The notes beneath the pieces are model-generated. The model was given only the letters and a program-made list of their open reading frames with translations. It was not told the DNA's origin and ran no database searches. From NCBI RefSeq assembly GCF_002933815.1, contig NZ_BEYR01000006.1, forward strand, positions 291,998-355,997: a stretch of 64,000 nucleotides of DNA. The letters run 5' to 3'. Made by a program: the position numbers and the translations under genes. Source of the DNA: Sphingobacterium sp. HMA12. GTDB lineage: Bacteria > Bacteroidota > Bacteroidia > Sphingobacteriales > Sphingobacteriaceae. Within the stretch, counting starts at the first letter, position 1, and each line of letters begins with the position of its first letter. This document shows, piece after piece, positions 1 to 8,536 of the stretch.

Positions 1-1150
1 AGCGCATATTGGCCATGTAACGATCAAAACCGGTATTTTTGATGATCCCGTTTTCATTATAATAATTCAGATTTGCTTTATAGTTCAACTTCTGGTTACC
101 GCCATCAATGGCGACGTTATGCGTTTGGTTATAAGTTGTTGCATAAAATAAGTCCTGCCAATTAGTCGAGTTATTATAATAAGCATTCAAACTGTCGGAC
201 AACATGGGGGTCTGCGAAATTTGGTCCAGATCCAACTGAGATAAGGCATTGCCGTAAATTTGCATCAGTTTAAGGCGACGTTCAAGATTTCCGCCCAAAG
301 TCTCCCGTAGTTTTGGTGGTGTTTTCAAAAAGAAATTACCCGTATACCGTACCCTTGGCACTTCAGAATTGCCGCGCTTGGTATTGATAATAATAACACC
401 GTAAGCGGCCAATGAACCATACAACGATGTTGCTTGTGCATCTTTCAGAACCTCAATACTTTCAATATCTTCTGGCGGAATCAATGACAACGGACTAATA
501 CCAGGCCCCTGTTGACTGAGCCCCAACTCATTTGCCCGGTCAGCATCCATGGGTACTCCGTCAATGACATATAAGGGTGAGGTTGGCGTCAAAAACGATT
601 GCTCTCCACTGCCACTGACACTAATGGTCGAAAGCCCCCGGATCTGCGTTGAGCCCCTAAACCCTGGAGCCCCGGTATTCACCTGTATATTTAACCCAGC
701 CACTTTACCTTGCAGCAGGTTTTCAACATTGGCTGCAGGAATATCCTGAATTTCTTTCCCGCTAATTTTGGTCGAAGCGCCTGTCGTTGTCTCTCTAGGC
801 CGCTTGACATAGCCCCGTACCACAACCTCATCCATCTGATTGTCCAGTTCCTTCATACGAACAGTTACCGTGCGGTCTGCCCGGGCTGTCATCGTAACCC
901 CTTCGTAACCGATCAATCGAAATGCGATTGATGTGCCGGCGCTAACAGTCACGCTAAATGTTCCCGAAGAATTCGTCGAGGTTACTTCACGTGAGCTTTT
1001 TCCAAAACGCACAGTTACCCCGGCAAGCGCCCGCCCCTTATCATCCGTTACTTTGCCGGACATAATAATTGCTTGTGCAAAAGCCCCAACAGACAAAAGC
1101 ATACACAACGCCAGTAAAATAAATCTGCTATAAAATATTTTTAATTGCAT
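1..1150 (-). CDS. SusC/RagA-type TonB-dependent outer-membrane receptor, N-terminal part (cut by left edge)
   Basis: This is the first ~383 residues of a SusC-type receptor, which imports oligomeric nutrients across the outer membrane with energy from TonB/ExbBD. The ATG is at 1150 and the frame stays open to base 1. A signal peptide (residues 1-26, ending AFAQ) is followed by a CarboxypepD_reg-like domain (~30-105; GKVTDDKGRALAGVTVRF), a TonB-box-like DEVVVRGYVKR (~108-118) and the plug domain (LYVIDGVPMD, IESIEVLKDAQATSLYG, AYGVIIINTKRG). The barrel would lie outside the window. It starts 12 bp after the DUF5007-like gene, so it is probably the fifth gene of the leftward operon that begins near 7885. 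That operon therefore holds two different SusC proteins. A SusD partner for this one would be expected beyond the left edge. Assignment is secure; the substrate is unknown. Confidence 0.93.
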   Translation of the reverse strand, partial: MQLKIFYSRFILLALCMLLSVGAFAQAIIMSGKVTDDKGRALAGVTVRFGKSSREVTSTNSSGTFSVTVSAGTSIAFRLIGYEGVTMTARADRTVTVRMKELDNQMDEVVVRGYVKRPRETTTGASTKISGKEIQDIPAANVENLLQGKVAGLNIQVNTGAPGFRGSTQIRGLSTISVSGSGEQSFLTPTSPLYVIDGVPMDADRANELGLSQQGPGISPLSLIPPEDIESIEVLKDAQATSLYGSLAAYGVIIINTKRGNSEVPRVRYTGNFFLKTPPKLRETLGGNLERRLKLMQIYGNALSQLDLDQISQTPMLSDSLNAYYNNSTNWQDLFYATTYNQTHNVAIDGGNQKLNYKANLNYYNENGIIKNTGFDRYMANMR

Positions 1151-1162
1151 AACTTTCCGCTA

Positions 1163-2275
1163 TTATTCATTATCAAATCGTGGATTTTCCCGTTGAAAAT
1201 GGAAGACAATCTCCCAATCACCTTTAGTAAAAATTTTGAAGTTTAAACCAAATCCTGCCGTGATCAATATTCCACCAAATCCAACTCTAGAATAGCCAAA
1301 ATCAATTTTTGCACTACTTCCATTGGTGTATTTGGTCGGATAATTGGTCAACGGAATTGGATATGCCACATCATATTGCACATACGTAGGTGTTTTCTTT
1401 ATGTTGAAACCATGCACAAGTTCAGCCCAATTTGTTTCATTAAAATTTTCAGGATTAATTGGCTTCTTGTCTTTATCCCAAAAAACAAATCGCAGATTAT
1501 GTCCATTGCCTCCATCGAAACGGCGGATATAAATAACTAAATCCTTGAATTCATCATTTGTCCGCAAAAGCTGGTTGGAAGACTCGCCATAAACGTTGTT
1601 CATATAAGCGGGCCAAATGTAACTTTGCTTCTTCGGGTTTTTGGGATCTTGTGGATCGGGAGCAACTTCACCATTATAGGGATTCTTGTCCGAATAAGGT
1701 TCATAATCCTGCACCCGCCAGGGAAGAATCATAAAATCTTTAACGATGGTCGAGCCACCGGAATTAGAGACTTTGAGATCAAAATAACGTATATTTTGAA
1801 CGAGGTCAATGCTATCTTTAGAACGGGGTGGGATCAACTCATTGGTAGAAGAATTCCAAAGGATAAAGGTCCCAGTAGAATCCACTTCAAAAAGTGGACG
1901 ATTGACCAGCTTGCGCTTGGCCTCAATTTCCTCCAGATTCTTTTCCGTACCATCATAACGTGTGATCCACTGGTATACAGGCTTGACCTGAAAAAGATCG
2001 TTGTAAGGTCTACCATCGCCATAGCGTGGATTGATAATCTCAAAATGCAATGGTGTGGTTGAGTGATCTGTATTGACCGTCCCCATAAGAGATGTACGCC
2101 CCAAAATGGGATAAAATGATTTTCCATCATAGGTCAGATTCACACTCAAAAATTCCTTTTCTTCCGGTAGATTGTATAATTTTTTACACCCGCTTAAGCC
2201 CGCACACAACGAGATCAATAAACCCCAGGAGCATGCATGTTTATATATCGTACTATTTCTTTTCGAAATTTTCAT
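1163..2275 (-). CDS. DUF5007-like outer-membrane lipoprotein of a SusCD operon
   Basis: A 370-residue predicted lipoprotein: basic N-terminus, hydrophobic stretch, then lipobox LSGC (Cys ~30) followed by KK. The remainder is beta-rich, with no catalytic motif that I can identify. The overall look and the position after a fasciclin-like lipoprotein match the DUF5007 family often seen in Bacteroidota SusCD operons; this family call is from memory and not tested. It lies 22 bp after the fasciclin-like gene and 12 bp before the second SusC, so it is very likely co-transcribed. An outer-leaflet accessory role in substrate binding is inferred from context only. Confidence 0.7.
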   Translation of the reverse strand: MKISKRNSTIYKHACSWGLLISLCAGLSGCKKLYNLPEEKEFLSVNLTYDGKSFYPILGRTSLMGTVNTDHSTTPLHFEIINPRYGDGRPYNDLFQVKPVYQWITRYDGTEKNLEEIEAKRKLVNRPLFEVDSTGTFILWNSSTNELIPPRSKDSIDLVQNIRYFDLKVSNSGGSTIVKDFMILPWRVQDYEPYSDKNPYNGEVAPDPQDPKNPKKQSYIWPAYMNNVYGESSNQLLRTNDEFKDLVIYIRRFDGGNGHNLRFVFWDKDKKPINPENFNETNWAELVHGFNIKKTPTYVQYDVAYPIPLTNYPTKYTNGSSAKIDFGYSRVGFGGILITAGFGLNFKIFTKGDWEIVFHFQRENPRFDNE

Positions 2276-2297
2276 GTCTATATCTTGTTAAATTGGT

Positions 2298-3404
2298 TTA
2301 TTGGTTGCGGTTCATCGTCCAATCTGCCAACTGGAAATCACCCCCACTATACATCCGGGCAATATTCAAACGATAGGTTTTATAGGCTGTAGTATTATTG
2401 AAGAAGAATACACGTAACTGAAACCGTTCGTCGAATACTTCGTCTTTTTTGGTATCTAAAAGTTCCCATTTGCCTGTTTGCTCGTTCAGTCCCTGCAAAG
2501 TCCAGTCTGTTGGATCTCGCGACTGAATATCGTTGGCAGACCGCAGCGTGTAACTGTTGGCCGCCACTGCGACAAGAAAATCCCATTGCAGATAGAATTG
2601 TCCTGGATTTGAAAGGAAAAACTTGGTCTCCGGATTACCATCAAATACATATTTGGAAGCTTCCACGGCATTTGGCCCGCCAGAGGCTTCTTTTGATGCT
2701 GATCCCACTCCACCAATTGTAACAAATAGATTCTCTGGTGGCGGGATATATATAATTTGACTGACAAACTTATTGAAACCAAAAACATGGTCTGGATTCA
2801 ACACATGCACCACCGCATTGTCGGTCTGTATATTTAGTGAACTCGTCTCCGTGGTCACCCAGTTACGATTGAAAACAGATCTTCTGGTATCAGAAAAGTC
2901 GATGATAGTTGGTCCACCATCCAAGAATCCGGACGAAGCTTGTCGATTCAATCCAATATGCATCGGGTAACCATAGCGGATACCTCGAACATCTTTACCG
3001 TCTTGATTTAAAAGTGAATCACTCGAGGTCCGTCCTTGGACAATATACTGGCACATCAATGAGTCAAGTATTTCGTATTTTACCGAGGTCAGATACTGCG
3101 CTGGCTTATCCGAAACACTCAACGTATTATTTAGATTCTGAATAGCCAATTGAAAATTTGCGTTGGTCAATGCAAACAAAGTCACCGTGCTGTCCTCCAG
3201 TTTTTTTTGTAAGCCGATCCGATCAATCACCTTAATCAGCGAATCGTAGACCCCAGGTTTACTTTTCAGATAACTGTATAAATTGCCCTTATAAACTGGC
3301 TCTTTCGATATCGGCGAATAATAGCCTTTATCTTTGGCACAGGCATACAGCAAGACCAAAACTAAAAATGCATATATGCAGCGTACAAATAGGTTCTTTC
3401 TCAT
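2298..3404 (-). CDS. Fasciclin (FAS1)-like lipoprotein with C-terminal F5/8 type C-like domain
   Basis: A 368-residue lipoprotein with a hydrophobic leader and lipobox LYAC (Cys ~22). Residues ~40-215 look like a FAS1 adhesion domain: VTLFALTNANF, a CQYIVQGRTS stretch in the H2-like position, and a closing VVHVLNPDHVFGF. The C-terminal ~140 residues (SKEASGGPNAVEASKYVFDG, FYLQWDF, YTLRSANDIQSRDPTDWTLQ) have the pattern of a discoidin/F5-8C carbohydrate-binding fold. The gene sits between SusD and the DUF5007-like gene with 13 and 22 bp gaps, all on the minus strand. The likely role is a surface-exposed binding protein that helps the SusCD transporter hold a polymer or host surface. The order of the two domains is visible; the ligand is unknown. 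Confidence 0.75.
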   Translation of the reverse strand: MRKNLFVRCIYAFLVLVLLYACAKDKGYYSPISKEPVYKGNLYSYLKSKPGVYDSLIKVIDRIGLQKKLEDSTVTLFALTNANFQLAIQNLNNTLSVSDKPAQYLTSVKYEILDSLMCQYIVQGRTSSDSLLNQDGKDVRGIRYGYPMHIGLNRQASSGFLDGGPTIIDFSDTRRSVFNRNWVTTETSSLNIQTDNAVVHVLNPDHVFGFNKFVSQIIYIPPPENLFVTIGGVGSASKEASGGPNAVEASKYVFDGNPETKFFLSNPGQFYLQWDFLVAVAANSYTLRSANDIQSRDPTDWTLQGLNEQTGKWELLDTKKDEVFDERFQLRVFFFNNTTAYKTYRLNIARMYSGGDFQLADWTMNRNQ

Positions 3405-3417
3405 TTTTGTTGTTCCT

Positions 3418-4932
3418 TTACTTCCAGTAAGAATTTTGTGCTATCAACTTATTTTGGGCCAGAATTTCCTTGGCAATTGGCCAATAGATTCCATCGTTTG
3501 CGATTAGTCCGGCCAACTGCGGGTTATCATGTTTGATCTTTTCACGACGGATCATATCATACCAACGATGCCCCTCTCCCATCAATTCTCTTTTCCGCTC
3601 CAAAAAAATTGCATCAATTAAATCGCCATTGACCGTTTCGCTATAAACTTTGAGGCCTCTCCTTTCCCGAATTTCATTCAATAGTTCAATCGCTGTAGAT
3701 TTCTCCCCCAGTACAGCAAGCGCTTCGGCGCGCAACAAAGTGATATCTTCCAGTCGGGTCAAAATTGTCGCACTGGTAAAAATTCGGAATGTCGGATCGG
3801 ACGAACCGCCCATGATACATTTGATTTTGCTAAAAATGGGATATTTGCTATTAAAATTTCGGAAATAGACTTCCGTATTCGGATTTCCGAGTGTATCGAT
3901 GCTAAAGCGTTGATCTTTTTTCTCGTTAAAGGTTTTTAGGATCGTCTCCTTGGGCATATAAATATCTGGAACAGATTTACTCACCACAGGAGAAGCAAGT
4001 GTAAGTTCTTCAATATGCCCTGTAAATGATGCTTCAACGTGTGCCCAGATATAGGGGAAAGCAAACATTTGTTCTGATCTTTTCTCAAAGAAAAATCCAT
4101 TACCATCTGTTAAAAATGAAGTTGATAAATAATAGGCTCCCCCCTTTGAATAATTATTCATGATAAATTGTGTGTATGCGGCTGCATCCGCATAATTTGC
4201 CTGCCATGCGGCTAAATGTGCTAAGATGGCATAAGCAGAAAGCTTGCGGACCAATGCACCACTCCACCTAGAGGAGGCTTCATTGTAATAATTGCCTATT
4301 TGCTGTTCATCACCTGTACTATATGAATAAGGCAATACCTGTGCGGCATCATACATTTCCTTTTCGATCCAGGCATAAATTTTTAGGCGATCCTCCCGCG
4401 CTTTATTTTCAAAATTTCCATCGTGGGAATTCAAAATCAAAGGGACATCACCCCAGATGCGCACCATATTAAAATAGGCATAGGCACGTAAAAATCTTGC
4501 CTGGGCGACATCCACTACCAGATTATTTTCGGTATAGCGCAGATCTTTTGTCCGTACTTCCGGAGCGCGTTCCATAAATATATTGGCCGCGTTGACTACG
4601 GCAAACCAGCGCCTCCAATTGGACAATGCGCCTAAAGATTCGTAATTTGCCTTGAGGTCATTTTTAATAATAGCCTTTAAATCCTGCCGGTTTGGACTTT
4701 CGAAATCGCCCGAGCGGACTTCTCCATAGAGCCAATACGCATTATTGTCGTCCAACGCAGCTTTGGTTAGTCCATAGATCCCCATCAGACCGGCTCGGGT
4801 ATCTTCAAGGGCATTCCACATATTCTCCTCTTTGACTGTACGGGAAGAATCAATATCCAACATTTTCTTACACCCTCCCAGAGTGAGTAAGAAGAATGGT
4901 AAAAAACGAATTATAAGATGGTATCTTTTCAT
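3418..4932 (-). CDS. SusD/RagB-type nutrient-binding outer-membrane lipoprotein
   Basis: A SusD family protein of ~504 residues, the surface lid that pairs with the SusC encoded just upstream. The leader ends in lipobox LGGC followed by KKMLDID, a hallmark SusD N-terminus. TPR-like helices include AQARFLRAYAYFNMVRIWGD, and the C-terminal region has LLRAEALAVLG, LLNEIRERRGL, FLERKRELMGEGHRWYDMIR and YWPIA, all typical of RagB/SusD. A longer frame reaches a TTG at 4953 that would overlap the SusC stop; the ATG at 4932, 10 bp after that stop, is the better start. It is translationally close to SusC (4943-7885) and to the fasciclin-like gene (13 bp). Confidence 0.95.
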   Translation of the reverse strand: MKRYHLIIRFLPFFLLTLGGCKKMLDIDSSRTVKEENMWNALEDTRAGLMGIYGLTKAALDDNNAYWLYGEVRSGDFESPNRQDLKAIIKNDLKANYESLGALSNWRRWFAVVNAANIFMERAPEVRTKDLRYTENNLVVDVAQARFLRAYAYFNMVRIWGDVPLILNSHDGNFENKAREDRLKIYAWIEKEMYDAAQVLPYSYSTGDEQQIGNYYNEASSRWSGALVRKLSAYAILAHLAAWQANYADAAAYTQFIMNNYSKGGAYYLSTSFLTDGNGFFFEKRSEQMFAFPYIWAHVEASFTGHIEELTLASPVVSKSVPDIYMPKETILKTFNEKKDQRFSIDTLGNPNTEVYFRNFNSKYPIFSKIKCIMGGSSDPTFRIFTSATILTRLEDITLLRAEALAVLGEKSTAIELLNEIRERRGLKVYSETVNGDLIDAIFLERKRELMGEGHRWYDMIRREKIKHDNPQLAGLIANDGIYWPIAKEILAQNKLIAQNSYWK

Positions 4933-4942
4933 TTTTTTTCGT

Positions 4943-7885
4943 TTAAAAGTCAACTTTAATACCTAGGGTATAGATCCGTGGTATCTGCATTTTGGACCCA
5001 ATATCATAGCCGGTATAATCCACAATCTCCGGATCAACGCCACTATAGGACGTTATTGTCGCTACATTATTCGCAGAAACATAGGCATAGGCACGCTGGA
5101 TACGTTGTTGCCGCCCGCCCAAAAGCGAAGTCAGATCATACCCCAGGGTAATAGCACGTATTTTCAGAAAAGACGCATTTTCTAAAAAAAGATCCTGATC
5201 CGCCTGGTAAGGAATGACAGAACTCCAAGGATTGTATAATGGATACTTACTATAATCGCCTCTTTTTTCCCAATACGTAATCTCCTTGATCGCATCTAAT
5301 TTTTTAGCACCTTCATTATTGATAAAGTCAAATCGGGTCGCCATTTCCTGGTTAATTAATTCTCGTCCGATATTGTAGTACATATTGATCCCTAAATCCC
5401 ATTTCCCAAGGACAAAATTGTTAGACCAATTACCAAACAATAAGGGTAAGCGGTGCCCCTGCAGCGTCCGGTCACTATCATCGATCCTATTGTCCCCATT
5501 CTGATCTTTCCATATTGGATCTCCGGCACGTAATTGAATAGAATTATAAGTCATTCCTTGCGGCACCTCGGCATCCGTTTTATAAATCCCGGTATTGGAA
5601 AGCAACCAGTATTGGTCAAGGGATTTTCCGACTTCCAATAGACTGTTGCCAATAACCAGCTGTTCTAGACCATTGGGTAGTGCTTTGAGCTTATTCTGAT
5701 TGTGCGATACATTGAGCGCCGTGGACCATTTAAACCGATCGGACTGGATTGGATCAAGCCCAACAGTAAATTCAATACCTGCATTTTGAACGTCCATTCC
5801 TGCCATGTAACTGGATTTATAGCCATATTCGCTATAAGACGGAATATTAATAAGCTGATTTTTAGTTTGTTTCAGGTACACATCCAAGGAGACATGAAAG
5901 TTCCTTTTTTCAATTGCGTAGTCAAGACCTAAATTGCCCTGATCGGTGTAAGCCCAGGGAATATTGTAGCCTACCCATCCCGATTCATAAGGACGTACCA
6001 GTCCAGCGATGGCATTATATCCTGCAATTAGCTGGTTACCTGTAAACCCCATTTGAGCAACATAATTGGGCCCTTGCGCAAAATCATCAAACACGTTACT
6101 CAGGCCGATACGTCCAACGCTAAATCTGGCGGTCAGATCTTTCAAGCCATTATCGGAAACGAAATAGCTATTTTTGATATTCCAATTCGCTGAAAGCGAA
6201 GGTGTAAAAATCCAGCGTGCATCCGGCTGTGCATTGGAAGAACCATCTGTTCTCAACAGAAGTGAAACATCCACTTTCTTATCATAATTATAATTTGCCC
6301 GGCCATAAAAGGAGACCAGATTATGGCGTATACGGTCCAAAAACTTAAATATAAGTGCCTTAGGGTAAGCCGTAGCTTCCAAATAATTTGACTTGTTGGA
6401 ATCATCCTCCAAAAGATTCACCTTAATAAAATCGTTTACTCCTTTGTAAGCATATGCATAATTATAGCGATAAGTATCCCATTGCAGACTATTTCCGATT
6501 AAAAGATTCAGGTTGTTTTTATCATCAATTTTCCAATCATAGTATGCCTTATTGTCAAAAATCGCACGTTGGTTATAACCATAATAATTAGATGCGAAAT
6601 TATTGGATTCCATCAATTTACTATGGTAGAACTGGTCTCTGTAGCCCTCGTTGTAATCGACCATGCCCGTCGTTAGAAAATGGAAATTTCCAAAATCCAA
6701 TTGCAGCTTTCCATATCCCTGTACAACGTTGGTTTTATTGTTATCGAAACCTTTTTTATAGTAACTTAAATACTCATTGTACACCTCTTTATTTGGTGAA
6801 AGAGGGGCAGACAGATCCGGAAAATAAGCCAATTGGGCAAATCTGTCCCTCATATTGAGATTACGATTCCGGTCCAACCTGGTAATATTGGCCTGCATCG
6901 AGAAGGTCAGCCAGGTAAGAGGTCGCATGTTTAAACCAAACAACGCATAATATTTATTTAGTTTTACCTTTTCCGCAACACCTTTATCCTGGGTCGATCC
7001 CGCCGCAAATTGAAAATTCGCCCGTGGCCCACCTCCAGAAAGGTTGGCATTTAAATTATATACCAAGCCATTATTGTAATAAGAATCTGTCCAATCTGAT
7101 TTACCAAAATAGTTCATGTTAAGCGAATCGCTCAGGTATACAGGATAGGAATCGCCATCATCGTATCGGCCATTGGATGTATACAGATCATAAAACTGCT
7201 TTCTGAATCTATTTTCGTATTCTCCGTTGATTGTGGTCACTTGCGGCCGTTGCGCTAATCCAGTATACATGTTGACAGCAATACGATTTGTCTTGTCCGC
7301 TTTAGGTTCCTTTGTCTGTACGACAATTGCTCCATTGGCGGCATTGGGCCCGTACATAGCCATTGCAGCGACGTCTTTCAGTACTTCGATCGACTTGACC
7401 ATATCAATATTGATATTAGCGAAAAGATTGGTCGCTGGACCGATGCGTTCAAGGTCGTAAGTCTGCACAGCATAGGCAAATGGATGCTCTCCGACCAATG
7501 GGATACCATCCACGACCACTAAAGGCTGGTTTTGAAACACATCAACATCAGAAAGCAATGGTCGAGAAACGCCACGAAAATACATGGGTTGTTTGGTTCC
7601 TGGTTCACCAGATGGCTCGGTCACGTAAACTCCCGTATTGTTTCCCTTAAGGTACTGCTGAAGGGATGTATAAGGTAACAAGCCTTGTTTCTTAATTTCA
7701 ACAGGATTGACCTGGCTAGCTTTGATCTGAAATATGGAATCTAATTTTACAGTTCCAATCTGAAGCTTAAGACTATCTGAAGGAGATAATTGCTTATTAT
7801 CCTGACCAGAAACAAAAGAACAGCAAGCATAGGACCATCCCAAGACGACAAGCCCACTTAAACACCTCTTTTTAATCATGTGCAT
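4943..7885 (-). CDS. SusC/RagA-type TonB-dependent receptor without a CarboxypepD_reg-like domain
   Basis: An outer-membrane SusC-type transporter (~980 residues). Two in-frame ATGs lie 6 bp apart (7885 and 7879). After the signal peptide (to about VSGQ) comes a ~50-residue linker and then directly the plug domain: PLVVVDGIPLVG, MVKSIEVLKDVAAMAMYG, NAANGAIVVQTKEP. The usual N-terminal CarboxypepD_reg-like domain and the EEVVV TonB-box region are absent, which is unusual for the family. The barrel is complete and ends with the typical ITLGYDL and aromatic terminus GIKVDF. It is the first gene of the leftward operon; SusD starts 10 bp after its stop. The 650-bp upstream region holds several palindromes and may contain the promoter and regulator sites. 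Confidence 0.94.
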   Translation of the reverse strand: MHMIKKRCLSGLVVLGWSYACCSFVSGQDNKQLSPSDSLKLQIGTVKLDSIFQIKASQVNPVEIKKQGLLPYTSLQQYLKGNNTGVYVTEPSGEPGTKQPMYFRGVSRPLLSDVDVFQNQPLVVVDGIPLVGEHPFAYAVQTYDLERIGPATNLFANINIDMVKSIEVLKDVAAMAMYGPNAANGAIVVQTKEPKADKTNRIAVNMYTGLAQRPQVTTINGEYENRFRKQFYDLYTSNGRYDDGDSYPVYLSDSLNMNYFGKSDWTDSYYNNGLVYNLNANLSGGGPRANFQFAAGSTQDKGVAEKVKLNKYYALFGLNMRPLTWLTFSMQANITRLDRNRNLNMRDRFAQLAYFPDLSAPLSPNKEVYNEYLSYYKKGFDNNKTNVVQGYGKLQLDFGNFHFLTTGMVDYNEGYRDQFYHSKLMESNNFASNYYGYNQRAIFDNKAYYDWKIDDKNNLNLLIGNSLQWDTYRYNYAYAYKGVNDFIKVNLLEDDSNKSNYLEATAYPKALIFKFLDRIRHNLVSFYGRANYNYDKKVDVSLLLRTDGSSNAQPDARWIFTPSLSANWNIKNSYFVSDNGLKDLTARFSVGRIGLSNVFDDFAQGPNYVAQMGFTGNQLIAGYNAIAGLVRPYESGWVGYNIPWAYTDQGNLGLDYAIEKRNFHVSLDVYLKQTKNQLINIPSYSEYGYKSSYMAGMDVQNAGIEFTVGLDPIQSDRFKWSTALNVSHNQNKLKALPNGLEQLVIGNSLLEVGKSLDQYWLLSNTGIYKTDAEVPQGMTYNSIQLRAGDPIWKDQNGDNRIDDSDRTLQGHRLPLLFGNWSNNFVLGKWDLGINMYYNIGRELINQEMATRFDFINNEGAKKLDAIKEITYWEKRGDYSKYPLYNPWSSVIPYQADQDLFLENASFLKIRAITLGYDLTSLLGGRQQRIQRAYAYVSANNVATITSYSGVDPEIVDYTGYDIGSKMQIPRIYTLGIKVDF

Positions 7886-8068
7886 AAGAATGATATATAA
7901 TTAGGTTATTTTACTTTTCTAGTTTAATTGGTTATTTACCCCTGAATCAGAGGCTAATGGTGTTGATTATTCTGAGATAAGAAAATTGGCCAATTCTTTC
8001 TCAAAAAAACACGTTATGCAGTATCAAATAAAACTACCATCATCATCTAAGGTTTAAAGTGTATATAA

Positions 8069-8078
8069 AAAACGTTTT
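8069..8078. promoter_or_regulatory. Putative LacI-type operator upstream of SusC operon
   Basis: AAAACGTTTT is a perfect 10-bp palindrome with a central CG. Together with flanking AG it shares the 9-mer CTAAAACGT (read on the minus strand) with the palindrome upstream of the GH92 operon at 13967-13984. It lies ~185 bp before the SusC start. Central-CG palindromes are typical of LacI-family operators; binding by the LacI protein at 14115-15101 is inferred. Confidence 0.4.
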
Positions 8079-8170
8079 AGCATACTAGGGAATATCCTTC
8101 TGTCAAAACTGGTTTAATTGCTTAATTGGTCAGCACTTATCGCTCTTGGTTATATTGAAGATATATAGAA

Positions 8171-8205
8171 AACGGAGAAAAAAAAATTTTTTCTCCGTTT
8201 TTTTT
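8171..8205 (+). terminator. Orphan plus-strand intrinsic terminator
   Basis: AACGGAGAAAAAA pairs with TTTTTTCTCCGTT (8171-8183 and 8187-8199) and is followed by an eight-T run ending at 8205, the form of a rho-independent terminator for rightward transcription. No rightward gene precedes it. Read leftward the trailing T run is shorter and interrupted, so it could alternatively act as a leader attenuator for the SusC operon. Confidence 0.5.
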
Positions 8206-8290
8206 ATTTTGCTAAACTGGTTTAGTGTGCAACATTAAGCTATTTTATATTAAAAAACTTGATTTCTGACCGCTAAAATCAAGATTTGCT

Positions 8291-8316
8291 AAAATAACGC
8301 ATGAGTTATTTTTTTT
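8291..8316 (+). terminator. Second orphan plus-strand terminator-like hairpin
   Basis: AAAATAAC pairs with GTTATTTT across a 6-nt loop (8291-8312) and runs into a T tract to 8316. It is AT-rich and weaker than the hairpin at 8171. No plus-strand gene is upstream. Confidence 0.3.
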
Positions 8317-8478
8317 ACAAATTGTAACGCTCTGCTCCATCTTAGCAACTAAAAGCTGCCCACTTATTTATACGGGATACGTATAAAATGTTTTTATTGA
8401 AAAAGTAGTCCATAATGGGAGCAAATAAGCCTATGTTATAACAACAGCCAAAGACAAGCAACATGACGCATTCACAAA

Positions 8479-8509
8479 AAAAGACCGATCAGTAAACGAT
8501 CGGTCTTTT
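8479..8509 (-). terminator. Intrinsic terminator of the GH92 operon
   Basis: A perfect 12-bp stem AAAAGACCGATC / GATCGGTCTTTT with a 7-nt loop lies 27 bp after the GH92 stop at 8537. On the minus strand it is followed by further T residues (seven in a row including the stem), as expected for a rho-independent terminator. Confidence 0.88.
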
Positions 8510-8536
8510 CATCTATATTAAGTCAGTTAAGCTGAA

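Larger units (their letters stand above)
7886..8536. other. Regulatory intergenic region upstream of SusC operon, no gene seen
   Basis: No convincing coding frame occurs in these 651 bp. It contains: a CG-centred palindrome AAAACGTTTT (8069-8078); the motif ACTGGTTTA twice (8109-8117 and inside CTAAACTGGTTTAG at 8212-8225) with a related CTAGTTTAATTGGTTA near 7920; two plus-strand terminator-like hairpins (8171-8205, 8291-8316); an inverted repeat TTTATACG-5-CGTATAAA (8367-8387); and the GH92 terminator (8479-8509). The leftward SusC promoter must lie here, but no clear TAnnTTTG element was found on that strand. Confidence 0.6.

Noticed and set aside
1625..2062. 145-codon plus-strand frame opposite the DUF5007-like gene
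   Set aside because: It is a shadow of the real minus-strand gene with implausible composition and no leader or motif.
4933..4953. SusD start at TTG 4953, overlapping the SusC stop
   Set aside because: The ATG at 4932 gives a proper lipoprotein leader and a normal 10-bp gap; the overlap would rest on a rare TTG start.
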